Origin: Streptosporangiaceae bacterium
Lineage (GTDB): Bacteria; Actinomycetota; Actinomycetes; Streptosporangiales; Streptosporangiaceae
NCBI GenBank assembly: GCA_025934635.1
Contig: JAICWX010000127.1
Span: 1 to 22,608, forward strand
Direction: 5' to 3'
DNA: 22,608 bases
The first letter of the stretch is position 1; each line of letters starts with the position of its first letter. This document shows, piece after piece, positions 14,574 to 21,444 of the stretch. The notes under the pieces were generated by a model. It searched no databases. It was given only the letters and a program-made list of their open reading frames with translations, and was not told where the DNA came from. The position numbers were made by a program, and so were the translations under genes.

Positions 14574-14605
14574 ATCGTACACGGAAACACCCCCTAGTGT
14601 GTCAA
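14574..14605 (-). promoter_or_regulatory. Promoter of the C-loop hairpin RNA
   Basis: On the minus strand a perfect TTGACA (14605-14600) is followed after 20 nt by TACGAT (14579-14574), a TANNNT -10. Seven nucleotides further is 14566, the first base of hairpin 1. The spacer is longer than the usual 17-18 nt. The promoter lies between the DUF3099 stop (14664) and the RNA, so the RNA is not simply read-through. Confidence 0.5.
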
Positions 14606-14663
14606 GACCCAATTACAACCGGATCTCGAGACGAGCCTTGAGCAGGCCCAATCTGTGCCCTGA

Positions 14664-15032
14664 TTAGTTATCCGCAGAGCCCGGCCCGACGGGCCGGCTG
14701 CCGTTTCCCTCGTTTGCTTCCGGGCGGGTGCGGGGGTCACGGGTAGCGGGCACGTCGGGGTGGTACTCCATGAAGCCGCGGGTGTTGTCCGGCTCCCGGC
14801 CGCCGTTGGCGAACACGACGGCGAAATACGGAATGAAGATGGCCCCGACCGCCGGTATCGCGGCGAGCCAGCCGAAGTGGTTGACGAACAGGCATACGGC
14901 GATGACGAAGCAGATCGCCCGGATGCCCATCATCAGCAGGTAACGGCGCTGCCGGTAGGCGATGTCGTCCGACAGGGACCGGCGCGCCTGCGTCACCATG
15001 TGCACGGGCGCCCGCCGGCTGGAATGGCTCAT
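14664..15032 (-). CDS. DUF3099 family small membrane protein
   Basis: This 122-residue protein matches the actinobacterial DUF3099 pattern; function unknown. A basic N-terminus with the family segment MVTQARRSLSDDIAYRQRRYLLMMGIR (about 12-38) leads into two membrane helices (about 31-50 and 54-74: AICFVIAVCLFV and AIPAVGAIFIPYFAVVFA). The cytoplasmic tail is hydrophilic (NGGREPDNTRGFMEYHPD...). I chose the ATG at 15032 rather than longer upstream starts because it gives the family N-terminus and is preceded by AAGGGTGAGG as ribosome-binding site. A 7-bp GC hairpin lies in its last codons. It is transcribed in the same direction as tldE/tldD upstream but separated from them by 68 nt. Confidence 0.85.
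   Translation of the reverse strand: MSHSSRRAPVHMVTQARRSLSDDIAYRQRRYLLMMGIRAICFVIAVCLFVNHFGWLAAIPAVGAIFIPYFAVVFANGGREPDNTRGFMEYHPDVPATRDPRTRPEANEGNGSRPVGPGSADN
14681..14697 (-). terminator. GC hairpin in the 3' end of the DUF3099 gene
   Basis: CCGGCCC (14681-14687) pairs perfectly with GGGCCGG (14691-14697) around a 3-nt loop, 15 nt before the end of the stop codon. It would favour termination of the DUF3099 transcript before the small-RNA promoter. No T-tract. Confidence 0.35.
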
Positions 15033-15100
15033 CCTCACCCTTCCACGGTATGCCTGCCTGCCAAGCCGCGCGGACGGCACCCCGCCCGGCCGCGCCGGAC

Positions 15101-16534
15101 TCAGCTGGCCTGGCTCACCGAGGACATGTTGAAGCCTTCCACCCGCACCGGCGGCATCGCGGCCCGGTTGAAGTAGTCGCCCCACTCGCGCGGCAGCGTC
15201 GGCTCGGTGACACCCACCTCGAGCAGCCGTCCCAGCATGGCGACCGGTGACTCGTTGAACCTGAAGTTGTTCACCGCGCCGGTCACCTCCCCGTTCTCGA
15301 CCAGGTAGACACCGTCCCGGGTGAGCCCGGTCAGCAGCAGGGTCTGCGGGTCTACCTCGCGGATGTACCACAGGCAGGTGAGCAGCAGCCCGCGCCCGGT
15401 GGAGGCGATCATCTGCTCAAGGGACGGCGCGCCCGGGGCAGCGGTCGCGAAGGTCAGGTTGTCGATGGCGGGCGTGGCCGGCAGCCCGGCCGCCGCGGCC
15501 GAGTGCCGGGAGGAGACCAGGGCCGCCAGCGAGCCGTCACGCACCCAGTCGGTGCGGCCCAGCGGCAGCCCGTTGTCGAACACCGAGGAGTCGGCTCCGG
15601 ACGCGTGGGCGATCACGAACGGCGCGCAGCGCAGGCTCGCCGCCTGCGGGTCGCTGAACAGCGTCACGGGCTGGGCGGACAGCCGTTCGCCGAGCCGGGT
15701 GCCGCCGCCGGCCTTGCTGAACACCGTCCGGCCGTCCGCCGCGTCCTTCGCCCCGGCCGACCAGTACAGGTACGTGAGCAGATCGGAGACGGCGGTCGGC
15801 GGGAGCAGCGTCTCGTACCGCCCGGCAGGCAGCGCCACGGTGCGCTTGGCCCAGTCGAGCCGCCCGGCCAGCCCGGCATCCAGGGCGGCGATGTCCACGC
15901 CGGTGAAGTCGCGGGTCGCCACCCCCGTCCAGGCCGACCGGGCCAGGTCGGCGGACTTGGCGTTCAGCTCGACCCGACCGGTCGGCTGGTCGTGCCGCAG
16001 CCGCAGCCCGGCCGAGGTGCCGAGGAACGTGCTCTCCACCTGGTGCTCGGCGAACCCGTAGAGCTTGCGGCCGGAGGCCCCGGCAACGCGCAGCGTCTGG
16101 CCCAGCGCGGCCGCGAAGTCGCGCATGACCCCGATCTCGGTCCGGGCCGGCGCCGCGTCCCAGCCGGCTTCTCCTTCCTTTGTCCCGAACGAGCCGGCTT
16201 TTCCTGGTCCTGCCAGCTCGTTCGCGTCCTCGGCGAGGGAGCCTTCGGCCGCCGCGTGCTCCGCCTCCCGGACCACGTCCTCGATCTGGTCGGCGCGGAC
16301 GCCGGCTCGCGAGACCACGCCGACGGCGGCACCGTCGCCGCGGCGGTCGATGGCGATGACGGTGAGCTGGCGTGAGCGTGACACTCCGTTGGTCGTGAGG
16401 GTGTTACCCGCCCAGCGCAGGTTGGCGGTGGACGTCTCCTCCGCGATCACCACGCGGTCGCCGGCGCCGGCCCCGGTTCCCGGCCGGGCCAGGGCCCGCT
16501 CGACGGTCTCCTGCGGAGTCAGTTCGCCCTTCAT
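15101..16534 (-). CDS. TldD/PmbA family protein, TldE (PmbA)-like subunit
   Basis: This 477-residue protein is the non-catalytic partner type of the TldD/TldE protease, which in E. coli matures a microcin peptide and degrades CcdA. The sequence has the general PmbA fold markers (TANLRWAGNTLTTNGVSRSRQL near 35-56; VFSKAGGGTRLGERLSAQPVTLFSDPQ near 270-296; GVYLVENGEVTGAVNNFRFNESP near 430-452) but no HExxxH zinc motif. This supports the TldE rather than TldD assignment. Its ATG overlaps the tldD stop codon (ATGA), so the subunits are translationally coupled, as expected for a 1:1 heterodimer. No obvious RiPP precursor peptide lies nearby. The natural substrate is unknown. Confidence 0.88.
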   Translation of the reverse strand: MKGELTPQETVERALARPGTGAGAGDRVVIAEETSTANLRWAGNTLTTNGVSRSRQLTVIAIDRRGDGAAVGVVSRAGVRADQIEDVVREAEHAAAEGSLAEDANELAGPGKAGSFGTKEGEAGWDAAPARTEIGVMRDFAAALGQTLRVAGASGRKLYGFAEHQVESTFLGTSAGLRLRHDQPTGRVELNAKSADLARSAWTGVATRDFTGVDIAALDAGLAGRLDWAKRTVALPAGRYETLLPPTAVSDLLTYLYWSAGAKDAADGRTVFSKAGGGTRLGERLSAQPVTLFSDPQAASLRCAPFVIAHASGADSSVFDNGLPLGRTDWVRDGSLAALVSSRHSAAAAGLPATPAIDNLTFATAAPGAPSLEQMIASTGRGLLLTCLWYIREVDPQTLLLTGLTRDGVYLVENGEVTGAVNNFRFNESPVAMLGRLLEVGVTEPTLPREWGDYFNRAAMPPVRVEGFNMSSVSQAS

Positions 16535-18042
16535 GCCGCACCTTCCTCGGCCGTGTTGAGTATCCGCACGCCGCGCATCAGGGCCGCCGGGCAGCCGTGG
16601 CTGACCGGGGCGACCTGGCCGGGCTGGCCCTTGCCGCAGTTGAAGGCGCCGCCGAGCACGTAGGTCTGCGGTCCGCCGACGGCTTCCATCGAGCCCCAGA
16701 AGTCCGTGGTGGTGGCCTGGTAGGCGACGTCGCGCAGCTGGCCGTCCAGGCGGCCGTTCCTGATCCGGAAGAAGCGCTGGCCGGTGAACTGGAAGTTGTA
16801 CCGCTGCATGTCGATCGACCAGCTCTTGTCGCCGAGGATGTAGATGCCGTTCTCGACCCCGGCGATGAGGTCGGCGGTGGACGGGCCGCCGGCCGCCGGC
16901 TGCAGGGACACGTTGGCCATGCGCTGCAGCGGCATGTGCCCGGGACCGTCGGAGAACGCGCAGCCGTTGGACCGGCCGAACCCCTCGAGCAGCGCCATCC
17001 GCCGGTCCAGCTGGTAGCCGGCCAGCACGCCGTCGCGGATCAGGTCCCAGGACTGCCCGGCCACGCCCTCGTCGTCGTAGCCGACGGTGGCCAGGCCGTG
17101 CTCGGCGGTGCGGTCGCCGGTGACGTGCATGACGGGCGAGCCGTAGGCCAGGCGGCCGAGCTTGTCCAGGGTGGCGAACGAGGTTCCGGCGTAGGCGGCC
17201 TCGTAGCCCAGTGCCCGGTCCAGCTCGGTGGCGTGCCCGATCGACTCGTGGATGGTGAGCCAGAGGTTGGACGGGTCGATGACCAGGTCGTAGGTACCCG
17301 CCGCGACCGACGGGGCGCGCAGCTTGGCGGCCAGCAGCTCGGGCAGCTCGGCGAGCTCGGCCGCGAAGTCCCAGCCGGTGCCGGTGAGGAACTCATAACC
17401 CCGCCCGGCCGGCGGGGCCAGCGTCCGCATGGTGTCGAACCGGCCGTCGTCCGACACCGCGACCGCGGTCAGCTGGGGGTGCAGCCGGACCCGCTGCTGG
17501 GTCGCGGTGGTGGCGCCGTCGGAGTAGAACTTGCACTCCTTGACCTGCTGCAGCGAGGCGTCCACATGACTGACGGCCGGGTGCGCGAGCAGGTCGCGGC
17601 TCCACTGCGCCAGCAGCGCCACCTTGTCCGCCACGCTGACCGTGAAAGGGTCCGTGTCGTAGGCGGATACCCAGGTCACCTCGCCGTAGGCGGGCTCGGG
17701 GGCCAGCTCGATCGGCTCGGTGTTCATCGCGGCGGCCACCCGGGCGACCTCGACCGCCTGCCGGGCCGTTTCCGCCGCGGCGTCCGCGGTGAGGTCCCCG
17801 GCCGCGGCGAAGCCCCAGGTCCCGTCCACGATCACGCGGACGGCGAGGCCCACCTCGTCGGCGTCGAACATGGTCTGCGGGTTCCCGTCGGACAAGCCGA
17901 TCTGCTGGCCCCGGATGCGCTCGGCGCGGAAGTCGGCATGCTGGGCGCCGAGGCGCCCGGCTTGCGCGAGCGCCGCGTCGGCGAGTTCCCGCAGCGGCAG
18001 CGCGGCGAATTGCGGGTCGATCTTGGACTGACCATCGTTCAC
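16531..18042 (-). CDS. tldD: TldD family metalloprotease (catalytic subunit)
   Basis: This 503-residue protein carries the TldD zinc motif HESIGH (265-270, HExxxH) followed by ATELD. Near the C-terminus is the cysteine-containing FNCGKGQPG segment, with VSHGCPAALMRG after it, which helps build the metal site. With the TldE-like product it should form a cage-like metallopeptidase acting on unfolded peptides in the cytoplasm. GTG at 18042 gives MNDGQSKIDPQFAALPLREL; a TAGACT -10 box lies 8 nt upstream on the minus strand and no Shine-Dalgarno is seen, so the transcript is probably leaderless. It is first gene of the tldD-tldE pair and is divergent from fabG. Confidence 0.92.
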   Translation of the reverse strand: MNDGQSKIDPQFAALPLRELADAALAQAGRLGAQHADFRAERIRGQQIGLSDGNPQTMFDADEVGLAVRVIVDGTWGFAAAGDLTADAAAETARQAVEVARVAAAMNTEPIELAPEPAYGEVTWVSAYDTDPFTVSVADKVALLAQWSRDLLAHPAVSHVDASLQQVKECKFYSDGATTATQQRVRLHPQLTAVAVSDDGRFDTMRTLAPPAGRGYEFLTGTGWDFAAELAELPELLAAKLRAPSVAAGTYDLVIDPSNLWLTIHESIGHATELDRALGYEAAYAGTSFATLDKLGRLAYGSPVMHVTGDRTAEHGLATVGYDDEGVAGQSWDLIRDGVLAGYQLDRRMALLEGFGRSNGCAFSDGPGHMPLQRMANVSLQPAAGGPSTADLIAGVENGIYILGDKSWSIDMQRYNFQFTGQRFFRIRNGRLDGQLRDVAYQATTTDFWGSMEAVGGPQTYVLGGAFNCGKGQPGQVAPVSHGCPAALMRGVRILNTAEEGAA

Positions 18043-18050
18043 GCGGCGTG

Positions 18051-18060
18051 AGTCTATAGT
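18051..18060. promoter_or_regulatory. Overlapping divergent -10 boxes for tldD and fabG
   Basis: The ten bases AGTCTATAGT read as TATAGT on the plus strand (18055-18060). On the minus strand 18051-18056 reads TAGACT. The plus box would serve fabG with a leader of about 53 nt; the minus box would give leaderless tldD. Two polymerases could not occupy the site together, which would tie the two units to each other. Confidence 0.4.
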
Positions 18061-18119
18061 GCTGGCCTCCCTCGCACCCCTGGGCGGGTACCATCAGCCG
18101 GACTTGAAAGGTGGCTTAC

Positions 18120-18824
18120 ATGGGGCGTTCCGTGCTTGTGACCGGCGGGAACCGCGGGATCGGGCTGGCCATCGCGCGGCGGCTCGCGGCCGGCGGCGAC
18201 AGCGTCACGGTGACCTCCCGTGCGGGCGACCCGGTGGACGGGCTCGCGGTCGTCCGCTGCGACGTGCGCGACGCCGCCTCGGTCGACGCCGCCTTCACCG
18301 CCGTGGAGGCCGATCAGGGGCCGGTCGAGGTGCTGGTCGCCAACGCGGGCGTGACCCGGGACACGCTGCTCGCGCTGATGGGCGAGGACGCCTTCGCCGA
18401 GGTGCTCGACACCAACCTGGCCGGCGCGTACCGGGTGGCCAAGCGGGCGGTGCGCGGCATGATGCGGATGCGCCGCGGGCGCCTGATCTTCATCTCCTCC
18501 GTCGTCGGCCTGTACGGGTCGGCCGGGCAGGCCAACTACGCCTCGTCCAAGGCCGGCCTGGTCGGGCTGGCCCGGTCGCTGGCGCGCGAGCTCGGTTCGC
18601 GCGCCATCACCGCCAACGTGATCGCGCCCGGCTTCGTGGACAGCGACATGACGGCGGGCCTGTCCGAGGAACGGAAGGCCGCCATCCTCGGCGCGGTACC
18701 GCTGGGCCGGTACGCCTCTCCGGCCGAGGTGGCCGCGGCGGTCGCCTTCCTGGCCGGCCCCGACGCCGCCTACATCACCGGTGCCGTCATCCCGGTCGAC
18801 GGCGGCCTCGGCATGGGGCATTGA
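18120..18824 (+). CDS. fabG: 3-oxoacyl-[acyl-carrier-protein] reductase FabG (MabA-like)
   Basis: NADPH-dependent reductase of the fatty-acid elongation cycle (234 residues). It is a short-chain dehydrogenase with TGGNRGIG at 8-15 (cofactor binding), NAG at 75-77 and the catalytic set Ser127, Tyr140 and Lys144 (YASSK). PGFVDSDM follows in the usual position. I prefer ATG at 18120 to an in-frame GTG at 18111 because AAAGGTGG just upstream is a good ribosome-binding site and the N-terminus MGRSVLVTGG fits the family. fabI follows after 147 nt, the same order as fabG1-inhA in mycobacteria. Confidence 0.94.
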   Translation: MGRSVLVTGGNRGIGLAIARRLAAGGDSVTVTSRAGDPVDGLAVVRCDVRDAASVDAAFTAVEADQGPVEVLVANAGVTRDTLLALMGEDAFAEVLDTNLAGAYRVAKRAVRGMMRMRRGRLIFISSVVGLYGSAGQANYASSKAGLVGLARSLARELGSRAITANVIAPGFVDSDMTAGLSEERKAAILGAVPLGRYASPAEVAAAVAFLAGPDAAYITGAVIPVDGGLGMGH

Positions 18825-18971
18825 AAGGGGGGTCTGGGGGATCTCTCTCCAGGACAAAACTATCGACTGTCCACAAGCGGCCGCGCGCAAGCTGGGCGCC
18901 GCCGCCCATTTAGCTAGCGGTGTCCCCCGGGGCACAGTGAACGTGTTGATCATCATGGGAGTGAGGCTCGG
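18825..18971 (+). other. fabG-fabI spacer with G-runs
   Basis: The 147-nt spacer begins with GGGGGG and GGGGG runs right after the fabG stop (18827-18840). It ends with GGGAGTGAGG, the probable fabI ribosome-binding region. TTGATC near 18946 is not followed by a convincing -10, and no gene was seen. Confidence 0.4.
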
Positions 18972-19739
18972 ATGGGAATCCTGGCAGGCAAGCGGATCCT
19001 GATCACCGGGGTCATCACGGACGCCTCGATCGCGTTCCACGTGGCCCGGGTGGCGCAGCAGGAGGGCGCGACGGTCGTGCTGACCGGCTTCGGGCGGCTC
19101 AGCCTGGTCGAGCGGATCGCGAAGCGGCTGCCTTCGCCGCCGCCCGTGCTCGAGCTGGACGTGAGCAGCGAGGAGCAGCTCGCCTCGCTCGCCAGCCGGG
19201 TGTCGGAGCACGTCGACGGCCTGGACGGGGTGCTGCACGCGATCGCGTACGCGAACCCGGAGGAGGCTCTCGGCGGGAACTTCGTGCACACCAGGTGGCC
19301 CGACGTGGCCACCGCGGTGCAGGTCTCGGCCTACTCGCTGAAGGCGCTCACGATGGCGGCCCTGCCGCTGATGAGCGGCGGCGGGTCCGTGGTCGGCCTG
19401 GACTTCGACGCGAGCGTCGCGTGGCCGGGCTATGACTGGATGGGCGTGGCCAAGGCCGCGCTCGAGTCCTGCTCCCGGTACCTGGCCCGCGACCTGGGGG
19501 AGAAGGGCGTCCGGGTGAACCTGGTGGCGGCCGGCCCGCTGCGCACGATGGCCGCGAAGTCCATCCCGGGCTTCGACCGGTTCGAGGACGTGTGGGACAC
19601 CCGCGCGCCGCTCGGCTGGAACATCGCCAACCCGGAGCCGACCGCGCGGGCCTGCGTCGCACTGCTGTCCGACTGGTTCCCCGCCACCACCGGCGAGATC
19701 GTCCACGTGGACGGCGGCGTGCACGCGGTGGGGGCGTAA
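18972..19739 (+). CDS. fabI: Enoyl-[acyl-carrier-protein] reductase FabI (InhA-like)
   Basis: NADH-dependent reductase that completes each fatty-acid elongation round (255 residues). The N-terminal ITGVITDASIAFHVA (11-25) is the FabI/InhA cofactor loop. The active site Tyr154-x6-Lys161 appears in YDWMGVAKAALES, very like InhA (YNWMTVAKSALES), and LDFDASVAWPGY precedes it as in InhA. PLRTMAAKSIPGF (about 195-207) is the substrate loop. The ATG is preceded by GGGAGTGAGG. The stop overlaps the purU start by one base (TAATG). The family is the target of isoniazid and triclosan. Confidence 0.95.
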   Translation: MGILAGKRILITGVITDASIAFHVARVAQQEGATVVLTGFGRLSLVERIAKRLPSPPPVLELDVSSEEQLASLASRVSEHVDGLDGVLHAIAYANPEEALGGNFVHTRWPDVATAVQVSAYSLKALTMAALPLMSGGGSVVGLDFDASVAWPGYDWMGVAKAALESCSRYLARDLGEKGVRVNLVAAGPLRTMAAKSIPGFDRFEDVWDTRAPLGWNIANPEPTARACVALLSDWFPATTGEIVHVDGGVHAVGA

Positions 19740-20662
19740 TGGCCCCCGCCGCCGCAGGCGGCCCGGCTGGCAGCGCCGCCGCAGGCGGCCCGGCTGGCAG
19801 CGAGTACGTCCTGACCCTGTCCTGCCCGGACCGGACCGGGATCGTGCACGCGGTCGCGGCCTACCTGCACGAGGCGGGCTGCAACGTGCTCGACAGCCAG
19901 CAGTTCGGGGACCGTATCGCCGGCCGCTTCTTCATGCGCGTGCACGTCGAGACGGTGCCCGGCAGGCCGCTGACCTACGACTCCCTGTACGGCGGCTTCG
20001 CGGCGGTGGCGGCCGGGTTCGGCATGGAGTGGGAGCTGCACGACACCGCCGTCCAGCCGCGTGCGCTGATCCTGGTGTCCAAGGCCGGGCACTGCCTGAA
20101 CGACCTGCTGTACCGGCGCGCGGCCGAGTCGCTGCGCATCGACGTTCCGCTCGTGGCCGGCAATCATCCCGATCTGGCCGCCCTCGCGGCGGCCCACGGC
20201 GTGCCGTTCGAGTACGTGCCGGCCGGCGCCCCGGGCGACCCGCTGGCCGCGCAGCGCTCCGAGGGGCGCCTGCTCGACCTGGTCAGCGAGCTGAGCATCG
20301 ACTTCGTGGTGCTGGCCCGGTACATGCGCATCCTGTCGCCCGAGCTGTGCGCCAAGATGGCGGGCCGCATCATCAACATCCACCACTCGTTCCTGCCGAG
20401 TTTCAAGGGCGCGCGTCCCTACCACCAGGCACACGCGCACGGGGTCAAGCTGATCGGCGCGACCGCCCACTACGTGACGCCCGACCTGGACGAGGGCCCG
20501 ATCATCGAGCAGGAGGTGGCCCGGGTCCACCACGCCGACGGCCCGGAGGACCTCGCCGCCATCGGCCGGGACGCCGAGCGGGTGGCCCTGGCCCGGGCCG
20601 TCCGCTGGCACGCCGAGCACCGCGTCCTGCTGCACGGCCGCCGCACGGTCATCTTCCGGTGA
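19739..20662 (+). CDS. purU: Formyltetrahydrofolate deformylase PurU
   Basis: Hydrolyses 10-formyltetrahydrofolate to formate and tetrahydrofolate, balancing one-carbon pools and feeding formate to purine synthesis. The 307-residue product has an N-terminal ACT domain (about 22-100, YVLTLSCPDRTGIVHAVAAYL). A formyltransferase-fold domain follows, with KAGHCLNDLL (115-124), the catalytic Asn213 and His215 in INIHHSFLPSFKGA, and an Asp in DLDEGPII (249-256). Residues 4-21 are an unusual perfect duplication AAAGGPAGS x2, encoded by a tandem 27-bp repeat. The ATG at 19739 shares one base with the fabI stop (TAATG), implying translational reinitiation. An alternative start inside the repeat is not available, since no ATG or GTG lies there. 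Confidence 0.94.
   Translation: MAPAAAGGPAGSAAAGGPAGSEYVLTLSCPDRTGIVHAVAAYLHEAGCNVLDSQQFGDRIAGRFFMRVHVETVPGRPLTYDSLYGGFAAVAAGFGMEWELHDTAVQPRALILVSKAGHCLNDLLYRRAAESLRIDVPLVAGNHPDLAALAAAHGVPFEYVPAGAPGDPLAAQRSEGRLLDLVSELSIDFVVLARYMRILSPELCAKMAGRIINIHHSFLPSFKGARPYHQAHAHGVKLIGATAHYVTPDLDEGPIIEQEVARVHHADGPEDLAAIGRDAERVALARAVRWHAEHRVLLHGRRTVIFR
19748..19801 (+). repeat. Perfect 27-bp tandem repeat in the 5' end of purU
   Basis: Units 19748-19774 and 19775-19801 are identical and in frame, adding nine residues (AAAGGPAGS) twice ahead of the ACT domain. This looks like replication slippage in GC-rich sequence. Confidence 0.9.
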
Positions 20663-20892
20663 GGCCGGCTCTTCCGGTGACCCCCCGCCCGGCCGGGGCG
20701 TCCGGGATCGCGGTATCTTCCGGGGCCTAATGAGGTGCCGTTTTCGATGCGTTATGAGTTGATGGCCAATTCGTTATCCGGGGCTATGTTAATAATTGAT
20801 TGATCTGGGCAATTTGCCTGTGCTATGTGGCACTACCTGCGGGGGCCCGCGGGAGGCCGATTCTGGCCGGTTCGGGCGCGGAGGGTAGATAT
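20663..20892. other. Intergenic region after purU with A/T-rich island
   Basis: No gene seen. TCTTCCGGTGA occurs twice (across the purU stop and 20 nt later). A weak hairpin CGCCC/GGGCG follows near 20687-20701. The segment 20730-20825 is unusually A/T-rich for this genome and contains the palindrome GGCAATTTGCC. It may act as an upstream element for the promoter at 20893. Confidence 0.4.
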
Positions 20893-20921
20893 TTGGCTAC
20901 AGATAGTTAAAGTGTTACGCT
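20893..20921 (+). promoter_or_regulatory. Probable promoter of the substrate-binding protein leader
   Basis: TTGGCT (20893-20898) and TACGCT (20916-20921) are separated by exactly 17 nt. The expected start is near 20928, just before a perfect 8-bp hairpin CCGGAGCC / GGCTCCGG (20935-20960). Confidence 0.5.
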
Positions 20922-20927
20922 TAGTAG

Positions 20928-21440
20928 TCACTAGCCGGAGCCGGGTGCTATGGGCTCCGGGGGTGACACGGTGAGCGGACCCGATTAGGTTCTTGGTGTC
21001 ATGGGCGGTTGCTGGCGGAGAATCTGCGGTGAGACAGCCGTCCGGCGACAAGGCTTCACGGTGCCGAGACCGATGGGGTCGTTGGTGCCAGAGTTAACAG
21101 AAGAGACTAGATCCCGAAATATCCGGATGCTAGCCGTGGCGCTACCCGAGGCCCCCGCCAGGGGATTGATGGCAACTTGTGACATTATCGGCGAGAGATC
21201 GATGCAATATGGAACTTACGCTTCCGCTAACTCATAACACCGGTAGCTCACCGGCTGGCTCGTCATGGGCCGGCATGGATGTGCCGGGGAGACGGGCCGT
21301 AACCGGGTTGGGGGACTGCGACCCAGTACCCCGCAACGGTGCGGAGCGGATCACCGGCAACCAGCGAGAGAGAAGGGCGACAAGCTGATGACCCCAGCAC
21401 GGATCACAGGCGCGAACAGCGCGAGGAGGGAGGGTCTGCG
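20928..21440 (+). other. Long structured 5' leader (riboswitch/attenuator candidate)
   Basis: About 510 nt separate the probable start from the ATG of the ABC lipoprotein, without a credible gene. Structures seen are CCGGAGCC/GGCTCCGG (20935-20960), CCGGT/ACCGG (21240-21254), CCGGCA/TGCCGG (near 21270-21287) and a hairpin with GGGG-ACTG paired to CAGT-CCCC across a G-A mismatch (21310-21332). The last is enclosed by GGTTG (21306-21310) pairing with CAACC (21358-21362), with one base shared. The density of pairing right before the start codon suggests regulation. I cannot match it to a known riboswitch class. Confidence 0.4.
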
Positions 21441-21444
21441 ATGA
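21388..21444 (+). CDS. Possible 18-residue leader peptide (upstream ORF)
   Basis: ATG at 21388 opens a small frame encoding MTPARITGANSARREGLR; its TGA stop overlaps the ATG of the downstream lipoprotein gene (ATGA). AGAAGGG lies about 10 nt upstream. Its last codons contain GAGGAGGGAGGG, the ribosome-binding region of the main gene, so translating this frame would pass ribosomes across that site. It may couple or tune expression. It could also be a chance frame. Confidence 0.35.
   Translation: MTPARITGANSARREGLR

Noticed and set aside
13992..14590. Minus-strand frames with hydrophobic Trp-rich stretches in the gene-free region
   Set aside because: Two frames compete, third-position G+C is low for this genome, no RBS is seen, and one crosses the three hairpins. 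More likely non-coding.
15321..18051. Several long plus-strand frames opposite tldE and tldD
   Set aside because: All overlap the conserved TldD/TldE genes and show no motif; shadows of GC-rich coding sequence.
18111..18119. GTG start adding three residues to FabG
   Set aside because: The GTG lies inside the likely Shine-Dalgarno (AAAGGTGG) of the ATG at 18120.
21001..21237. 78-codon plus-strand frame in the SBP leader
   Set aside because: About 62% G+C at third positions by my count, well below the neighbours; no Shine-Dalgarno and no recognisable domain.
21311..21370. Cobalamin-riboswitch-like string CCCCGCAACGGTG
   Set aside because: The string resembles the conserved core segment, but I could not find the GGAA-type core, the GGTG...TCC hairpin or a B12 box (AGCCAGGAGACC) around it. 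A covariance-model search would settle it.
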